The position numbers and the translations under genes were made by a program. From contig OZ251230.1 of assembly GCA_965240325.2 (NCBI GenBank), positions 1,054,001-1,118,000 on the forward strand: a DNA stretch of 64,000 nucleotides, written 5' to 3'. This DNA is from Rebecca billardiae RCC1528 (lineage: Eukaryota; Haptophyta). Positions within the stretch are counted from its first letter, which is position 1; every line of letters begins with the position of its first letter. The notes under the pieces were generated by a model. It ran no database searches. It was not told the origin of the DNA and saw only the letters and a list, made by a program, of their open reading frames with translations. Shown in pieces: positions 28,443 to 39,361 of the stretch.

Positions 28443-30462
28443 CTCCGTGCGCGTCGGCATGCCTCTGGCTCACTGAGGAGTGCTAAGCGGGCTCGTCCAG
28501 CTCTCTGGAATACGATTACCAGTAAGCTACCGCAGCAAGTGCAGCACTCCTAAGATGAGATCTATATATTCACTATGATTTATCATGATTCGTCTCCAAT
28601 CCGCAATCGTTCTAACTGGCTGGTAGGAACGATATTGGTACTCAGCGATCGATAGCCGGCGCCGCGGTTAAATAAGTCGTCGATCGGACACGGAGTTACT
28701 GGCCAGACTGTCATAACTACGTCCGAGTTCTTAAAGAGTGTCCGATGCACCGCACGTGTCACTGCCGCACCCGCGTCCGCCGTCGCGGTCGCTGTCTGTG
28801 TGCCGAGTGCGGACGGTGTGTGCGAATCATCATTCATCAAGCCTCGACGGGCGCGTCGGCCAACCCGTCCGGGGCGGCCATATATCACAAGATGCCCACT
28901 TGGCCACTTTGACCGTTTCGCCCGTTCATCGGCCAGTGGCCGACTACGACGACTATCGATAATAAATGCATATATATATATATATGAAGGATGACGATAT
29001 ATATATATATATATATGTCGACAATAAATTCATATATATAAAAAGGATGACGATATATATATATTAATTAAATATCCATGCTATGTTACTATATATTATT
29101 TATTTTCGGCGCAATATTATTCACCCGACTCGGGCAGAACGTATGGTCGAGGTTGGGGTCGACTCTGTATGGGCATGATCTCGTCGCAGAAGCTGCTTGC
29201 AGCCGACTACTGTGCTGCGGCAGCCACCGCTCGTCCGCTCGCCGCGAGGCTGCCGCAGTCGCCGCGTCGGCAGACGATGGCGCTGCTGGCAGTGCAAGCG
29301 CGAGCCGTGGCAGAAGTAGGGGTTGTGGGCGCGGGCGTGGGCGTGGCCGCGGGTGCGGGTGCGGCCGCTGACTCGCCCTCGGAGTCTCACCGGGCTCGCC
29401 GCCTGCACCTCAGTGCGTCCTTTATTTACTCGCCCGGCCGGCGCGCAGATGGCTACAATCGACATAGTAGTCTGAATTAATCTGATCAGATTATTAACAC
29501 ACACACACACACCTGCCACGCTCGGTCAGAGACCGCCACTGGGGCTCAACAAGTCCGCACCAGTTGGGTCGGCCGAGCCCCGGGGCCGCCCTCTCGGACT
29601 ACGACCATGCAGAGTCGGACAGTGGCAGCCCGCGCGGCGTGCGCACGCGGCCACGCGGCGGCGCCGTGGCCGTGCCGTCCGGCGCGGCGGCCTCCGGCCG
29701 TCCGGCGGCCGGACGGCCATCGGCCAATACCCATCGGCCAGAGATGGCTGGTCGACCGCTATCCATCGGCCATGGCCGCCTAGCGGCCAATATTATCATC
29801 GGTCCGCATGGCCCGGGCCATATACTGTAGTTTATTTAGGCGGCTTCGGATGCGCACGTATATATAGTGCCGCGCGGCCTCGGCGCGATGTGACCATCAT
29901 CACCAATCTGCCAGCATGGCTGCTCACCTGCTGCCCGCCGGGGTGGCGCTCTGTCACCGTCACACTGCTGACATGGCCGACCGCACTCTCCTCAGGCACA
30001 CGGACGCCACCGAGGCACAGACGGCACCCCCGCACCGGCGGTGGGCAGCCGAATAAGACGAAAAGGTGCCTAGGGAGTCGAGTAGCGATGGTGTGCGTAC
30101 CATGCGCATCGGCTCCTTTCCCGCCGACGCGTCGCTCGCCTTGTCAGACAAACGCGCGCTGCTGCCCAGCTCGTGCCCCGCATAACCCCATCCTTGCAGG
30201 CGCGTTCGCGCGGGGAAGCTAGACATGACACGATCATTGCCGGCCAGCCATTTCTGGGCGATCATCTGTCTGCTCCTGTCCTGTTGTAGCCGCGATCATC
30301 GCCAGCAGAGCGTGGTGGCAAGGCTGTCCCAGCATGATTCGACCCCGCCGGGTCGACTCGGTAGGGCTCGTCGTGAAGAAGGCCAATTCCCAGGCGCATA
30401 GTCGCTGCTGCGCGGCGCGGCGATATTTCAAGGCGCGGTGCGCGGGAGTGCAGATCAGTCAG
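28443..30462. other. Intergenic region with AT-rich tandem repeats
   Basis: Two partial copies of an AT-rich unit lie at 28961-29064: AATAAATGCATATATATA...AAGGATGACGATATATAT and AATAAATTCATATATATA...AAAGGATGACGATATATAT. A run of GGCCATCGGCC-like words occurs at 29700-29790. No gene was recognised; a (CA)n tract is at 29493-29511. Confidence 0.55.
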
Positions 30463-31775
30463 TCAGCACAGCAATCGCCACCGAACGAGCTGCAGCGCAT
30501 GTGCGCAGGCGAGGGCAGCGCGGCTCTCACCACGCGCATCGATGTCGCAAGTGGATCCCTCGAATCCACCGCCGTGTGCCGGCTGCGTCGCGCCGCCGAT
30601 CTGTGCGAGCGATGGCCCACTGCCTGTGGCGTTCGCGGGGTGCGCATACAGGTGGGCGTACGGGCCGCACTGTACCGCCGCCAGCTGCTCGGGCGCATAG
30701 TAGGCGGCGCCGCCGGGTTGCGTGAAGGGACTTGTGTCCTGCGTACGGTACAGTGCGCCAAACTGGCGGCAAAGCGTAGCATCGAGCTCGAGTGCCGCCG
30801 CTACCTGTGCGTCGCGTGTACTCAAATTTTCCTGCCTCGGCTGCCTCGGCTGCTGCGCCGCCCCTCTCCCTCCTCCGCGCCTGCGGCCACCTGTGGACCT
30901 TGTCCGGCAGCTCGTTTGCGCGGAGGGGCGCGGGGCGCCATTCGCCAGCCCTGGCAGAAGATCGGGGTCCCACCCGGCGCACTGCACTGCCCCCGCCCCC
31001 GCCCCCGTTAGGTCTTGCAACCCGGCGCCGGGGCCCATCGCTCCGTGCGCGCTCGGCGTGCCGACCCCTCGCTGCTGCTGCGCGGGCATGTGGTGCCGCT
31101 CCTGCGGCACGGCGCGCTTGACCTCAATGCGCTTGCCGCACAGCTCGTGAACGACGTCCGGCTCGCAGATGCGATCCACACTGCTGGCGTTCTGGAACGT
31201 GACGAAGCCGAAGCCGCGCGGCCGGTGCGTGTGGTGGTCGAACATGACGACCGAGTCCGTCACAGGCCCCCAGGTCTGATCAAAGTAGCTGAAGAAGGCT
31301 TCCTCTGTCGTGTCGTGCGACAGCCCGCCGACGAAAACCTTCCGCACCGCAAAGGCAGGCTTTGGCGGGGACGCGCGCTGCCTGCTGCTGCGAGGCACGG
31401 CAGGCTTTGCCTCCACCTCCTTGGCGTCGATCACGTGGCGCAAGGTGCTCACATGGTCGGCGACCTCCTGCTGCTCGTAGCGCACAAAGCCAAACCCGCG
31501 CGGATGCTGCGTCAGGCGATCGCGCATGACGATGCAGTCGACCACGGTGCCAAACTGCTCGAAATAGGATTGCAATGAATCTACGAGCGCATGGGCGCGC
31601 GTTTGCAGGGGACCCCAGCCTCCGTCAGCGCGGCAGGGCGCAGTGGGCGGCAGGCGCGGCCGCGCAGCGCAAACACACCAGTCGTCGTCTCCTTTGACAG
31701 CCCACCAACGAAGAGTTTGCCCCTGCGGGCGCAGGATTCGGCGGAGGGCACGCGCAGGGCATGCACGCGGCTCAT
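30463..31775 (-). CDS. Two-RRM RNA-binding protein (hnRNP A/Musashi-like)
   Basis: Two exons: 31775-31679 and 31580-30463, joined by a 98-nt phase-1 intron (donor GTGTGT, acceptor CGTAG) that lies inside the first RRM and restores it. The product is 404 residues. RRM1 has RNP2 KLFVGGLSKETTT and RNP1 RGFGFVRY. RRM2 has KVFVGGLSHDTTEEAFFSYF and RGFGFVTF at residues about 105-185. The arrangement and the sequence of the RNP motifs match the hnRNP A/B, DAZAP1 and Musashi group, which bind mRNA 3' regions and regulate translation or splicing. The C-terminal 215 residues are Gln/Gly/Pro-rich and lack a domain; another intron there cannot be excluded. The ATG at 31775 was chosen over 31823. Confidence 0.82.
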
Positions 31776-32078
31776 GCCGCGCGGTAGCCGCCAGCACCTA
31801 CGCGTGTACGCGTGGCAGCGCACCTCGCGGCGTCACCATCGCCCTCGTCGTCGTCACTGTCGCGGGGCTCCTGCATTTCTCGACCCGTAGAAAGTCAGGG
31901 GAGCCCGGAGAGGAAGGGCCGTCGATGAGAGGTTTCAGGCGAGAAATAACGCGCGGGAGTTGTAAGCGAGCGAATCGTCTTCAACGGCGTGGAGAGCTAA
32001 GTGGCGGCTCATCAGTAGGGATTTTGTCGTTGACGGCAACCCTATTCAGGGTGTGCTTCCATCATCACTCGGGCCACA

Positions 32079-32677
32079 GTTGGTTGGTAGGGTCGGAACC
32101 ACTTTTATGATTGACCCCTCTTTAGGCTACGAATTTTGGATGTCTTGAGAATTCTCATCGCGTTCAAGATCGGACGTGATTGGGGCAGATACTACAAAAA
32201 ATGGCGAGATATAGTCTACGACCGATGCTCGCATCATTCACAATCCTGCGACCTGCGAGGCATGAATAAGCATTCCGAACCGCAACGGCTCTTCCTGTAC
32301 ACGTCTCTATTCACAGACATGCTATGACACAGCTCGCTGATACATGTTCGTCTATACTAGTGGGGTCCAACACTAGGCCTGCGTCCCATCCACACACTAC
32401 TAGAATGCACTCACCGGCTCATCCTACACTGCGCACTGTAAAGCGCGTGTGCGAGAATCCGACACGACGACGACACGTGGTGCGCACCATCGCATGTCCC
32501 CTCGGCGCGACTTCACTCCCAGATAACCACCTGACCATGCACGGCGACGTGATGATCGGCACAACCCACGCCGCCGGCGAGCACGAGACCCAGCTCAAAC
32601 ATGCCGGCGCTCCTGCACGGGCCACAGTTTATTTGTTTTAACGTTGGTTGGTAGGGTCGGAACCACTTTTATGATTG
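32079..32677 (+). repeat. 35-bp direct repeat pair
   Basis: GTTGGTTGGTAGGGTCGGAA followed by CCACTTTTATGATTG occurs at 32079-32113 and again at 32643-32677, identical. Both copies are preceded by GGGCCACAG, but in the second copy a 16-bp TTTATTTGTTTTAACG is inserted between the two blocks. A segment of about 530 bp lies between. It is not flanked by anything recognisable as an LTR. Confidence 0.8.
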
Positions 32678-34344
32678 TTTTCCCAGACCTCGAACTACTC
32701 AAATATACCCTTGCCCCACTGAGACTATCATGATCACTGAGAGAGCCTGCGAGGACATTCTGGCGTACGAGCACAATAGCGCGTGACTACCCAGAAATAA
32801 TAAGTGAAACCTACGACCCGCTATGCTGTTCGGCCAAGGTGGATCGTTCGGCCATCGATCTCGTCATCAAAAACTGAACGCCCTAAACCGCGAAACGATA
32901 CAAGTACGAGTACCTTTACGAGCTGCTGTAAAGGTACTCGACACAGCCACGCCGCTCGGCCGCGGCGACCGCCACGCACGCGTCCTTGCGGCGCGGAAGG
33001 GCAGACCAGCTGCTGTCGTTCGACCTGTGCGCCGGAGTCGTGTGTCCGCCAGCCATATCGCGCGCCACGAGCATTGCACGACGGGCGCGCATCCGAGCAT
33101 GCCGTACTCGTCGCCCGCCGCGGCTGACCGGCAGAGCTTGCGCCCACAGCGGCACCGTGGGAGAGGACTACTCCGATCCGAAGGCGCACCTCGCCGAGGG
33201 GCCTAGATAGAATGTCGCCTCAGCCGAGCTGGGCTCCGCCAGCGTTTGTAAGCGGGACGTGCCGCACCAGCGATGACGAACACTCGGTCTGTACTAGGAT
33301 CTGTACTCGTCAGATCCGCAGAGTTCTCGGCCCGGCGACAACCCAGCTGTGTGGCCAGTACACCACGCGGTGATGGACGTGCACTACTCCGCACTATGGC
33401 CGAGGCGTGCTCCCGAATAAGTACGCATCGCGCCCACATGCCCTAGCAGTGCGAAGCCGGAAGCGGCTGCGTGTGATGAGTATTGAGTTAACTGACTGAG
33501 TTGTGACATGTGTGTTGGCTGTTGCGGATTGCCTGGACGCCGCCGGCGGTCGGACGCCGCCTGCATGCACTTACATGCGCTGATACGCCTCGTTCGGGCC
33601 GACTGGCTCAGGATGCAATAGTGCCAGTGGACAAGTAGAACCGTATTCATGTGAAGTGTACTAGACTCTACATTAATGTCATTATCGTCCGCTTGCTTTG
33701 TTTCATGATGCGACGATGCGTATTGCGTCCGGCGGGATGGGCAGACGTTATTTGTGGGCGACACATGAAGCTCTAAACATCAGGCTTTGTTTAGCAGTGT
33801 CAGTGTGGCTTACCAATACCATTTCGTCATCAGACCGAGCGACTGGCAGACGGATAGGCTGAAGACTCAAGACTGGTAGATTGCCGCCTTGGCCTTGGGC
33901 AACGGGCTCGGGCGCTTGCACTAAATATAAATTATTCGAATGCACACGCCACTACACTACTGCTCAGATGCCAATGGGAACCGGATGGTGCCTGGCAATA
34001 ATCCGATCCCAAAGGTCTTGTCAGTTGATACAATATAGTTCCCATCCGCGCGGCCGACGCGCGTCCGCGGCCCGGCCCAGAGGCTAGTCCGCTACCAGGG
34101 GCGTTCCCCGCATCGGTCATACGCCAAATTGCTGAACCGTCTTCCTATTGGAACGGGCTTCGTCCATTTGAAGCGGGTATATTGAATACGGAAAAAGACA
34201 AAGACCCCCAGGGGGGGCTTTGCTTTTCGGGAGCGTGTGGCAGGATCCCGGGAACGCCCTTGATAAGTCGTGGGGACGACGCAGACCGCTATCGTTAGCT
34301 AAGATCAGAATCGGGAATACTAGAATCGACACCGGACGACAGCT

Positions 34345-34516
34345 ACAGTTTACTAAGAATAAGAGACGCACAGCACAGCTGACACAATTTCACCGTCACA
34401 CAACGGCGAGATTGACGCCGCCGAAAGTAAAGTCTGCATGGGGGTAGTAACGTGAATTGTAGTAGCAGTACAGTTTACTAAGAATAAGAGACGCACACAG
34501 CTCAGGCAGGCGAGAA
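34345..34516 (-). repeat. Two inverted copies of the dispersed repeat
   Basis: Copies at 34345-34380 and 34469-34516 read, on the plus strand, ACAGTTTACTAAGAATAAGA then GACGCACACAGCTCAGGCAG. They are reverse complements of the ends at 989-1031, 1264-1310 and 24644-24686. The text between them shares GCGAGATTGACGCCGCC, also found inverted at 1248-1266. The second copy ends 34 bp before the next gene's ATG. Confidence 0.7.
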
Positions 34517-34549
34517 GTTATTTGGACGGCCGGAGAAACCACGGCCAGC

Positions 34550-34891
34550 ATGGCGGCGGTCCCCGCGCTCTTCTACTACGCTTGCGCCCTTCACGCGCCA
34601 AACGCCCTCGGCACTCAACGCTCGCTGCTCGCACGCCCCGTCAGATCGATATCTACTGCAGAGTTGCATATGCTAGGCGCCAAGCGTCCTGTCTGGAGCT
34701 TCACGGAGGCGCGAGAGTACGCGCGCTCGTTTGGCTTCGCGTCAAAGGAAGAGTACGAGGAGTATCGCTGTCCAGGTGCATACTCGCTTCCGCGTGACCC
34801 CGAGGCCGTATATGCGCACGAGTGGACTTCTTGGGATGACTTTCTCGGACTGCGTCAAGATCATTCTCCAGGATCAACTGGCTTGAGCTAG
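34550..34891 (+). CDS. Small protein with a phage-integrase-repeat-like (INT_rpt) motif
   Basis: A 113-residue single-exon protein ending in TAG. Residues about 50-105 read WSFTEAREYARSFGFASKEE, YEEYRCPGAYSLPRDPEAVY and AHEWTSWDDFLGL. This matches the pattern EA..-..LGL.S..EW..Y-..P..IP..P..VY...W..W.D(W/F)LG, which I take as the phage-integrase repeat unit family (PF14882), found in some algal proteins. The N-terminal 45 residues (MAAVPALFYYACALHAPNAL) are hydrophobic then basic and could be a plastid or ER targeting signal. The function of the domain in small algal proteins is unknown. It might also be a surviving fragment of a repeat-rich gene. Confidence 0.6.
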   Translation: MAAVPALFYYACALHAPNALGTQRSLLARPVRSISTAELHMLGAKRPVWSFTEAREYARSFGFASKEEYEEYRCPGAYSLPRDPEAVYAHEWTSWDDFLGLRQDHSPGSTGLS

Positions 34892-36167
34892 TCCACAAGT
34901 TAGGTCTGACCGCCGTAATGTACGGCGTACACATTGTGCTGCTTCATGGCGACGGCGCTGTGCGCAGCCGCAGCTGGCGCGCAAGCAGGGCAGTCGCCGC
35001 CTCGGGTGATGGGAGCGGCCATGCTGGCAGCCCGCCAACGCGGCGACACGCGCGCGCTCAGAGGCGAGGTGCGCGTGCACCGCCGGGCGGCCTGCGGCGC
35101 AGCGCCGCTCGGCGAGCCGTACTTGCCACCATCTCGCGCACGCACCGCGCACGGCGTGGTGCAACGCACGGCAGCGTCACGCACACGCGCGATCTGGACC
35201 GGACGACCACCGCCTTACGACGCAGAGCCTCGTCGTCGATTGGATGATAAGCTATCATCCCGGAGGGACCAACGACGTTCAGTCGAAGTTATGCGACCAG
35301 TCGTTGATTATGAACTGAAACGGCATAAGTACTGTGTCGCCCACTCGCCCTGAAAGTTATATATTATAAATATTAAACCATACTGCGCGCGCTGTACGGT
35401 ATTATTATAATTAACGACGTGGTATGCAACGGGCAGGCGTCAGCCAGTCAGCAAGCTGTAGCAGCAGATCGAGCCGAGCAGTCTGCAGCAGAGACAAACA
35501 CCAGGATCAGCGAGCTGGCCTCGCCGTCGTCCCACTCCCAGTCCCCCGGCCCCTCGTACGTACTGCTTCGTAGTCCGCCTCAGACTAACTACGCGCGAAG
35601 CTGGACTGAGTGGGCCACGGTGGTAGGCAGGCGGTAGTGGACGTAGTCAGGACGAATAATACGAATAACTGAGCATAGCAGGGTGACTGACGCCGCGTAC
35701 CCGAATCAACCGCATGAACCCGAAGCGGTCAGAAAATAAACCAACTAGCTACACTCATGGAACGGAATACCGGTACACACCAGTGACACCGTACACGCCT
35801 ACACCGAGTACACGGTACGGCGGCTGCTGAGTCTCCGCGGGTACGACCGCTGGTGCTTATCTGAAATGACACTGTCACTGACTCACCGAGGCGCTTGATG
35901 ACCCTCGGATCATTAGATCGGATCGGAACAAATTCTGCTAGTACTGTAACGGCATTTCGGAAGCGGCTGACGGAGCGGTAGTACTAGTAGTCTCCTAATT
36001 GACTGAAGTAGCAGCAGTATTGCCGCGATATGCACTTGTCTGGAACGCTGCATCATCATGCTGCGCTGTCGTCAGCGCTCTGTTGACAGGTGAGGGCAGC
36101 CGGCACAGCCCGGCACTGTCCCCGCCTACGCCGCAGCCGCGCACGGCGCAGCACGGACCGACCCGTC
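34892..36167. other. Intergenic region
   Basis: Apart from the dispersed-repeat copy at 35409-35470, nothing is recognised. A frame at 34934-35353 and its antisense have no domain. Confidence 0.5.
35409..35470 (+). repeat. Dispersed 85-bp repeat, partial copy
   Basis: TTAACGACGTGGTATGCAAC then GGGCAGGCGTCAG matches 41068-41153 at its start and then diverges. It abuts an AT-rich tract (ATTATTATAA). Confidence 0.65.
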
Positions 36168-37337
36168 TCACGAGTGCGACAGCTGCTGAGCGACCCATAG
36201 TAAGTCCGCCCCAACAACGGCCTCTGCTGGTTGGGCGCGGGCCGCAACGGCATGAGGTGGCGCACCAGGCGGCAGGATGAGCGTGGGCCTCGCGGTCTCG
36301 ACATCATCGGCTGTGCCGAGCCTGCGCGCGGGCTCTGCCTCTGCGCGCACACTCACAGCCGTGCGGCCCTGGCGCTGTGCGTGCGCATAGACGAGCTCCA
36401 GAACGTGCGCAGGCAGCGCGCGCAGCGGCGAGGCCGCGCCGGCTCGCGGGTGCGTGCCGAGGAGCAGCATGCGCGCCCGCGCTCGCCACGAGGCCGCCTC
36501 GGCGCGCGCGAGGGGGGCGGCGTACTGACGGTGTTCCAGCCCGCTGCGGAGGCGCAGCTCGAGCTCGCGCACATGCCGCAGCCCCGCGCCGTGGCCGAGC
36601 GCGACGCTGAGGACACTCACGAGGCGCGCGAGCGCGCGCGTCTCGGCGCCCTGTGGCTCGCGCACGTGGACGGTCAGGACGACGCGCCGCGCCGGGAGGC
36701 CGTGCACCAGCGCCCGGCCGAGCATGCAGCTGCTGTGCCCCAGAGCCAGCCACTCGGCGCGCGTCCGCGAGCCGCCAAACACCGGCGGCTCGAGCACGAG
36801 CGCCACTTCGCCGAGCGGAGTGACGGGCTCGGCGGCTCGCACCGCGGGGGTGCTCGGCCGTGGCACCTCGTGCTCGAGGAGAGCGCATGCGTACGCGAAC
36901 GCCGCGGCCGAGTGCGTACGGTGCGTCCAGCGCCCCGCGGCCGGCTCCTCGGCCGTCGCGTGCAGACGGACGGCCGCGCACGCGAGCCGCTCTGGCCGCA
37001 GGAGCTCGAGCACGGCCTTGCACTCGTCGACGCCCGTGAGCGCGACAACCGTGGCCATGTCCCCGCTGAGCGTCGTCCACACGTCACGCACGCGTGCCAG
37101 CACCGCCGCACTGACGGCGCGGTGCGGCAGCTGCACGTCGTCGAACCGAAGTGGCGCGACGTCATAGCCAGGCGCGCCGTAGTACGCGCAAGAGAGCACG
37201 TTCTGCTTGTGCTTGCGGCCGGCGTTGTGCGTCGCGAGCGTGCCCTTGTGTGGCGCCCACGAGACGCGGCACACTTCGCAGTGCAGGCCCTGCGACTGGC
37301 CAGCCGCGCGAGGGGCGTGTCGACAGCTCTTGCCCAT
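36168..37337 (-). CDS. U1-type (matrin-like) C2H2 zinc-finger protein
   Basis: A 389-residue single-exon protein from the ATG at 37337 to TGA. The only clear domain is near the N-terminus (residues about 18-45): [20 protein letters not shown] then [12 protein letters not shown]-x2-C-x13-H-x5-H with the NxGxKH text is a U1C/matrin-type finger, usual for RNA- or dsRNA-binding and nuclear proteins. The remaining 340 residues show hydrophobic/acidic alternation (e.g. [20 protein letters not shown]) without a recognised fold. The open frame continues upstream of the ATG, but that part is antisense to RPL17. It is head to head with RPL17 (319 bp). Confidence 0.65.
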   Translation of the reverse strand: MGKSCRHAPRAAGQSQGLHCEVCRVSWAPHKGTLATHNAGRKHKQNVLSCAYYGAPGYDVAPLRFDDVQLPHRAVSAAVLARVRDVWTTLSGDMATVVALTGVDECKAVLELLRPERLACAAVRLHATAEEPAAGRWTHRTHSAAAFAYACALLEHEVPRPSTPAVRAAEPVTPLGEVALVLEPPVFGGSRTRAEWLALGHSSCMLGRALVHGLPARRVVLTVHVREPQGAETRALARLVSVLSVALGHGAGLRHVRELELRLRSGLEHRQYAAPLARAEAASWRARARMLLLGTHPRAGAASPLRALPAHVLELVYAHAQRQGRTAVSVRAEAEPARRLGTADDVETARPTLILPPGAPPHAVAARAQPAEAVVGADLLWVAQQLSHS

Positions 37338-37656
37338 GGCGGCCCGGACGTGGGCACAGCTGCAGCCGGTGCTCAAGCAAGCCCAAGCGAGCCAGCCACC
37401 GGACTCCCCCAGAATGGTGAGTCCGGGGGCACGTCGACCTGTGCTCGTGCTGCTGCCTTGGCTTGACGCGAGGGTGGGTGCCGCCGCGGGCCACGCGTCG
37501 CGCGCCGCGAGGCATTGGCTCCGCGCGGAGCTGGTGGATGGCGAGCTCTGGGTCATCTGCGTGCGGCGAGCCGACCATACCCGCCCGCGCGTGCCGCCCC
37601 CGATCCGCCCGCCCGTGCTCGTCGCCTGCGCGTGCGCAGGGGCTGCGCGCGACACA
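37338..37656. promoter_or_regulatory. Shared intergenic region, zinc finger / RPL17
   Basis: 319 bp between divergent ATGs. GGTGAGTCC at 37416 and CGTGCGCAG ending near 37639 could be donor and acceptor of an intron in the RPL17 5' untranslated region, a layout common in ribosomal protein genes. This is inference; no transcript data. Confidence 0.35.
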
Positions 37657-38229
37657 ATGGGCAAGTACGCGCGCGAGCCGGAAAACGCAGCCAAGTCGTG
37701 CAAGGCGCGCGGCTCGAACCTGCACGTGCACTTCAAGAACACGCACCAGTCTGCGCAGGCCATCCGGGGTCTCTCGCTCAAGAAGGCGAAGCGCATGCTC
37801 GAGGATGTGCTCGAGCACAAGCAGGCGATCCCGTACACGACCTTCAACGGCGGCGTCGGCCGCACGGCGCAGGCCAAGGCGTCGATGGCGAAGACGAAGG
37901 TGGAGCAGGGTCGCTGGCCGAAGAAGAGCTGCATGTTCCTGCTGGACCTGCTGCGCAACGCCGAGAGCAACGCCGAGAACAAGGGCCTCGACGTCGACAC
38001 GCTCGAGATCACCCACATCCAGGTGAACCGGGCGCGGCAGCAGCGCCGGCGCACATACCGCGCGCACGGCCGCATCAACCCGTACATGTCGTCGCCGTGC
38101 CACATCGAGCTCGTGCTCTCGGAGAAGGAGCGGCAGGTGCCTCGCCCGGAGGAGGAGGCGGGCGGCGCGATCGTTAAGCTCTCGAAGCGCAGGGCGGCGC
38201 AGAAGCGTGGCACCGGCGCTGCGCAGTGA
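37657..38229 (+). CDS. RPL17: Large-subunit ribosomal protein uL22 (RPL17)
   Basis: A 190-residue protein, close to human RPL17 (184). It starts [20 protein letters not shown] and continues [55 protein letters not shown] and [20 protein letters not shown]. The text agrees with the eukaryotic cytosolic protein throughout. uL22 lines the peptide exit tunnel of the 60S subunit. The ATG at 37657 was chosen because it corresponds to the MV(K/R)Y start of other uL22 proteins; the frame is open further upstream but not conserved. Ends in TGA. No coding intron. Confidence 0.96.
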   Translation: MGKYAREPENAAKSCKARGSNLHVHFKNTHQSAQAIRGLSLKKAKRMLEDVLEHKQAIPYTTFNGGVGRTAQAKASMAKTKVEQGRWPKKSCMFLLDLLRNAESNAENKGLDVDTLEITHIQVNRARQQRRRTYRAHGRINPYMSSPCHIELVLSEKERQVPRPEEEAGGAIVKLSKRRAAQKRGTGAAQ

Positions 38230-39361
38230 GTGCGGCGGCGGCTAGGCTGATCTGGGGGGTCTGGGGCCGTGGTGCTGCGCGAGGCTCACGAGGCGGTGTC
38301 GTGCGCGGAACACGACTAGCGCGCATGCGATGTGGGGTGCTGGCTGCGGCATGTGCGTTCGATGTGGGGGTCGAGACATGCTTCCTTGCTCCAGCTGTTC
38401 CAGCCGGCGTTCACGGTGCGTTCCGGCCCTCCGAGGCCGATCGGGGGCATCCGATCGACTGTCGCGCGAGACCGGGAGGCCCTAGCGGCCAGGCGCCAGG
38501 CGCCACTGGCAGGCGGGAGGGCTGCGAGTGCGACGTTGCCGCAGTGCTGTACAGCGCGCGGAGCCTCGTGACCGGGTTCTAGACCACTCCACGGTTCATT
38601 TCAGCCCTGACTAAACGAGCAGCCGGTGCGGCCTGCCCACGCCCAACGGGAGCGTCGTCGTCGTTCCGCTGCCAAATGCGAAAAAACGAAAATAATTATG
38701 GCGCTCGTGCTGGCACCCGAGGGAATCCGACGAGTTGCTGGATTTTGCGGCGGTGGCCGAAAGCCGTCGGGGAAAGTCGTCGTCGGCGCGTGTCAGACTC
38801 GTCCCTGCGCCGAGGAGCCGCGTGCGCTTCTGATGTCCTCGGTCCGCGCGCGCGCGCACCGGTTTGGCGGCGCGGTGGGCGGGGTGTGGTGGTGGGGAGG
38901 GGCAGTTTGGGGTATCGCCTCGCCGCATGCGACCTGCGCCTCCCGGGAACCCGCGCCGGGGATGTGGGCGGCACCTCGCGCTTTGCCTTGCCTGAGAGGG
39001 CAAAGAGAGTCGCGCATTGCCCCGAGCTTTCTAGAGTCGGCTTGCGGCCTGCACTCATGGCCGCAATGCTGCTATCTGCTCGGGAGATTGATGCCGCCCA
39101 AGGTTTGGGCGGCGACGACCTGCTTATTCACGCAGCGGCTGCTTCATCAGCCGAGGCGTCACCACGGGTCACGCACTCCCAGCACGGCACGCGCGGCGCC
39201 GGTGACGAGACTGTTTACCATGCACCACTCTGATGTGTGCTGAAGAGACTGTACCAACTTCACCAACTCCGAGGCGCCCGCGTCCGCCGAGCCACTCGCC
39301 CGCCACCAACGCCCGTCGGCCCCAGCTCCCGCCTCGGGCGGTGTGACGACCCCCAAGCCAG
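38230..39361. other. Intergenic region upstream of the sulfotransferase
   Basis: No gene is recognised. ATGCGAAAAAACGAAAATAA at 38676-38695 is an A-rich patch in GC-rich surroundings, resembling patches near other starts in this window. A frame at 38698 (MALVLAPEGIRRVAGFCGGG) has no known domain. Confidence 0.45.

Larger units (their letters stand above)
31776..34549. other. Gene-poor region with dispersed repeats
   Basis: Contains the direct repeat pair at 32079-32677 and two inverted copies of the dispersed repeat at 34345-34516. The remaining frames (up to about 155 residues) have no recognisable domain and ordinary base composition. No gene is called. Confidence 0.5.

Noticed and set aside
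37207-37656. N-terminal extension of RPL17
   Set aside because: The frame is open, but the encoded 150 residues are not conserved in uL22 and the next ATG matches the family's start exactly.
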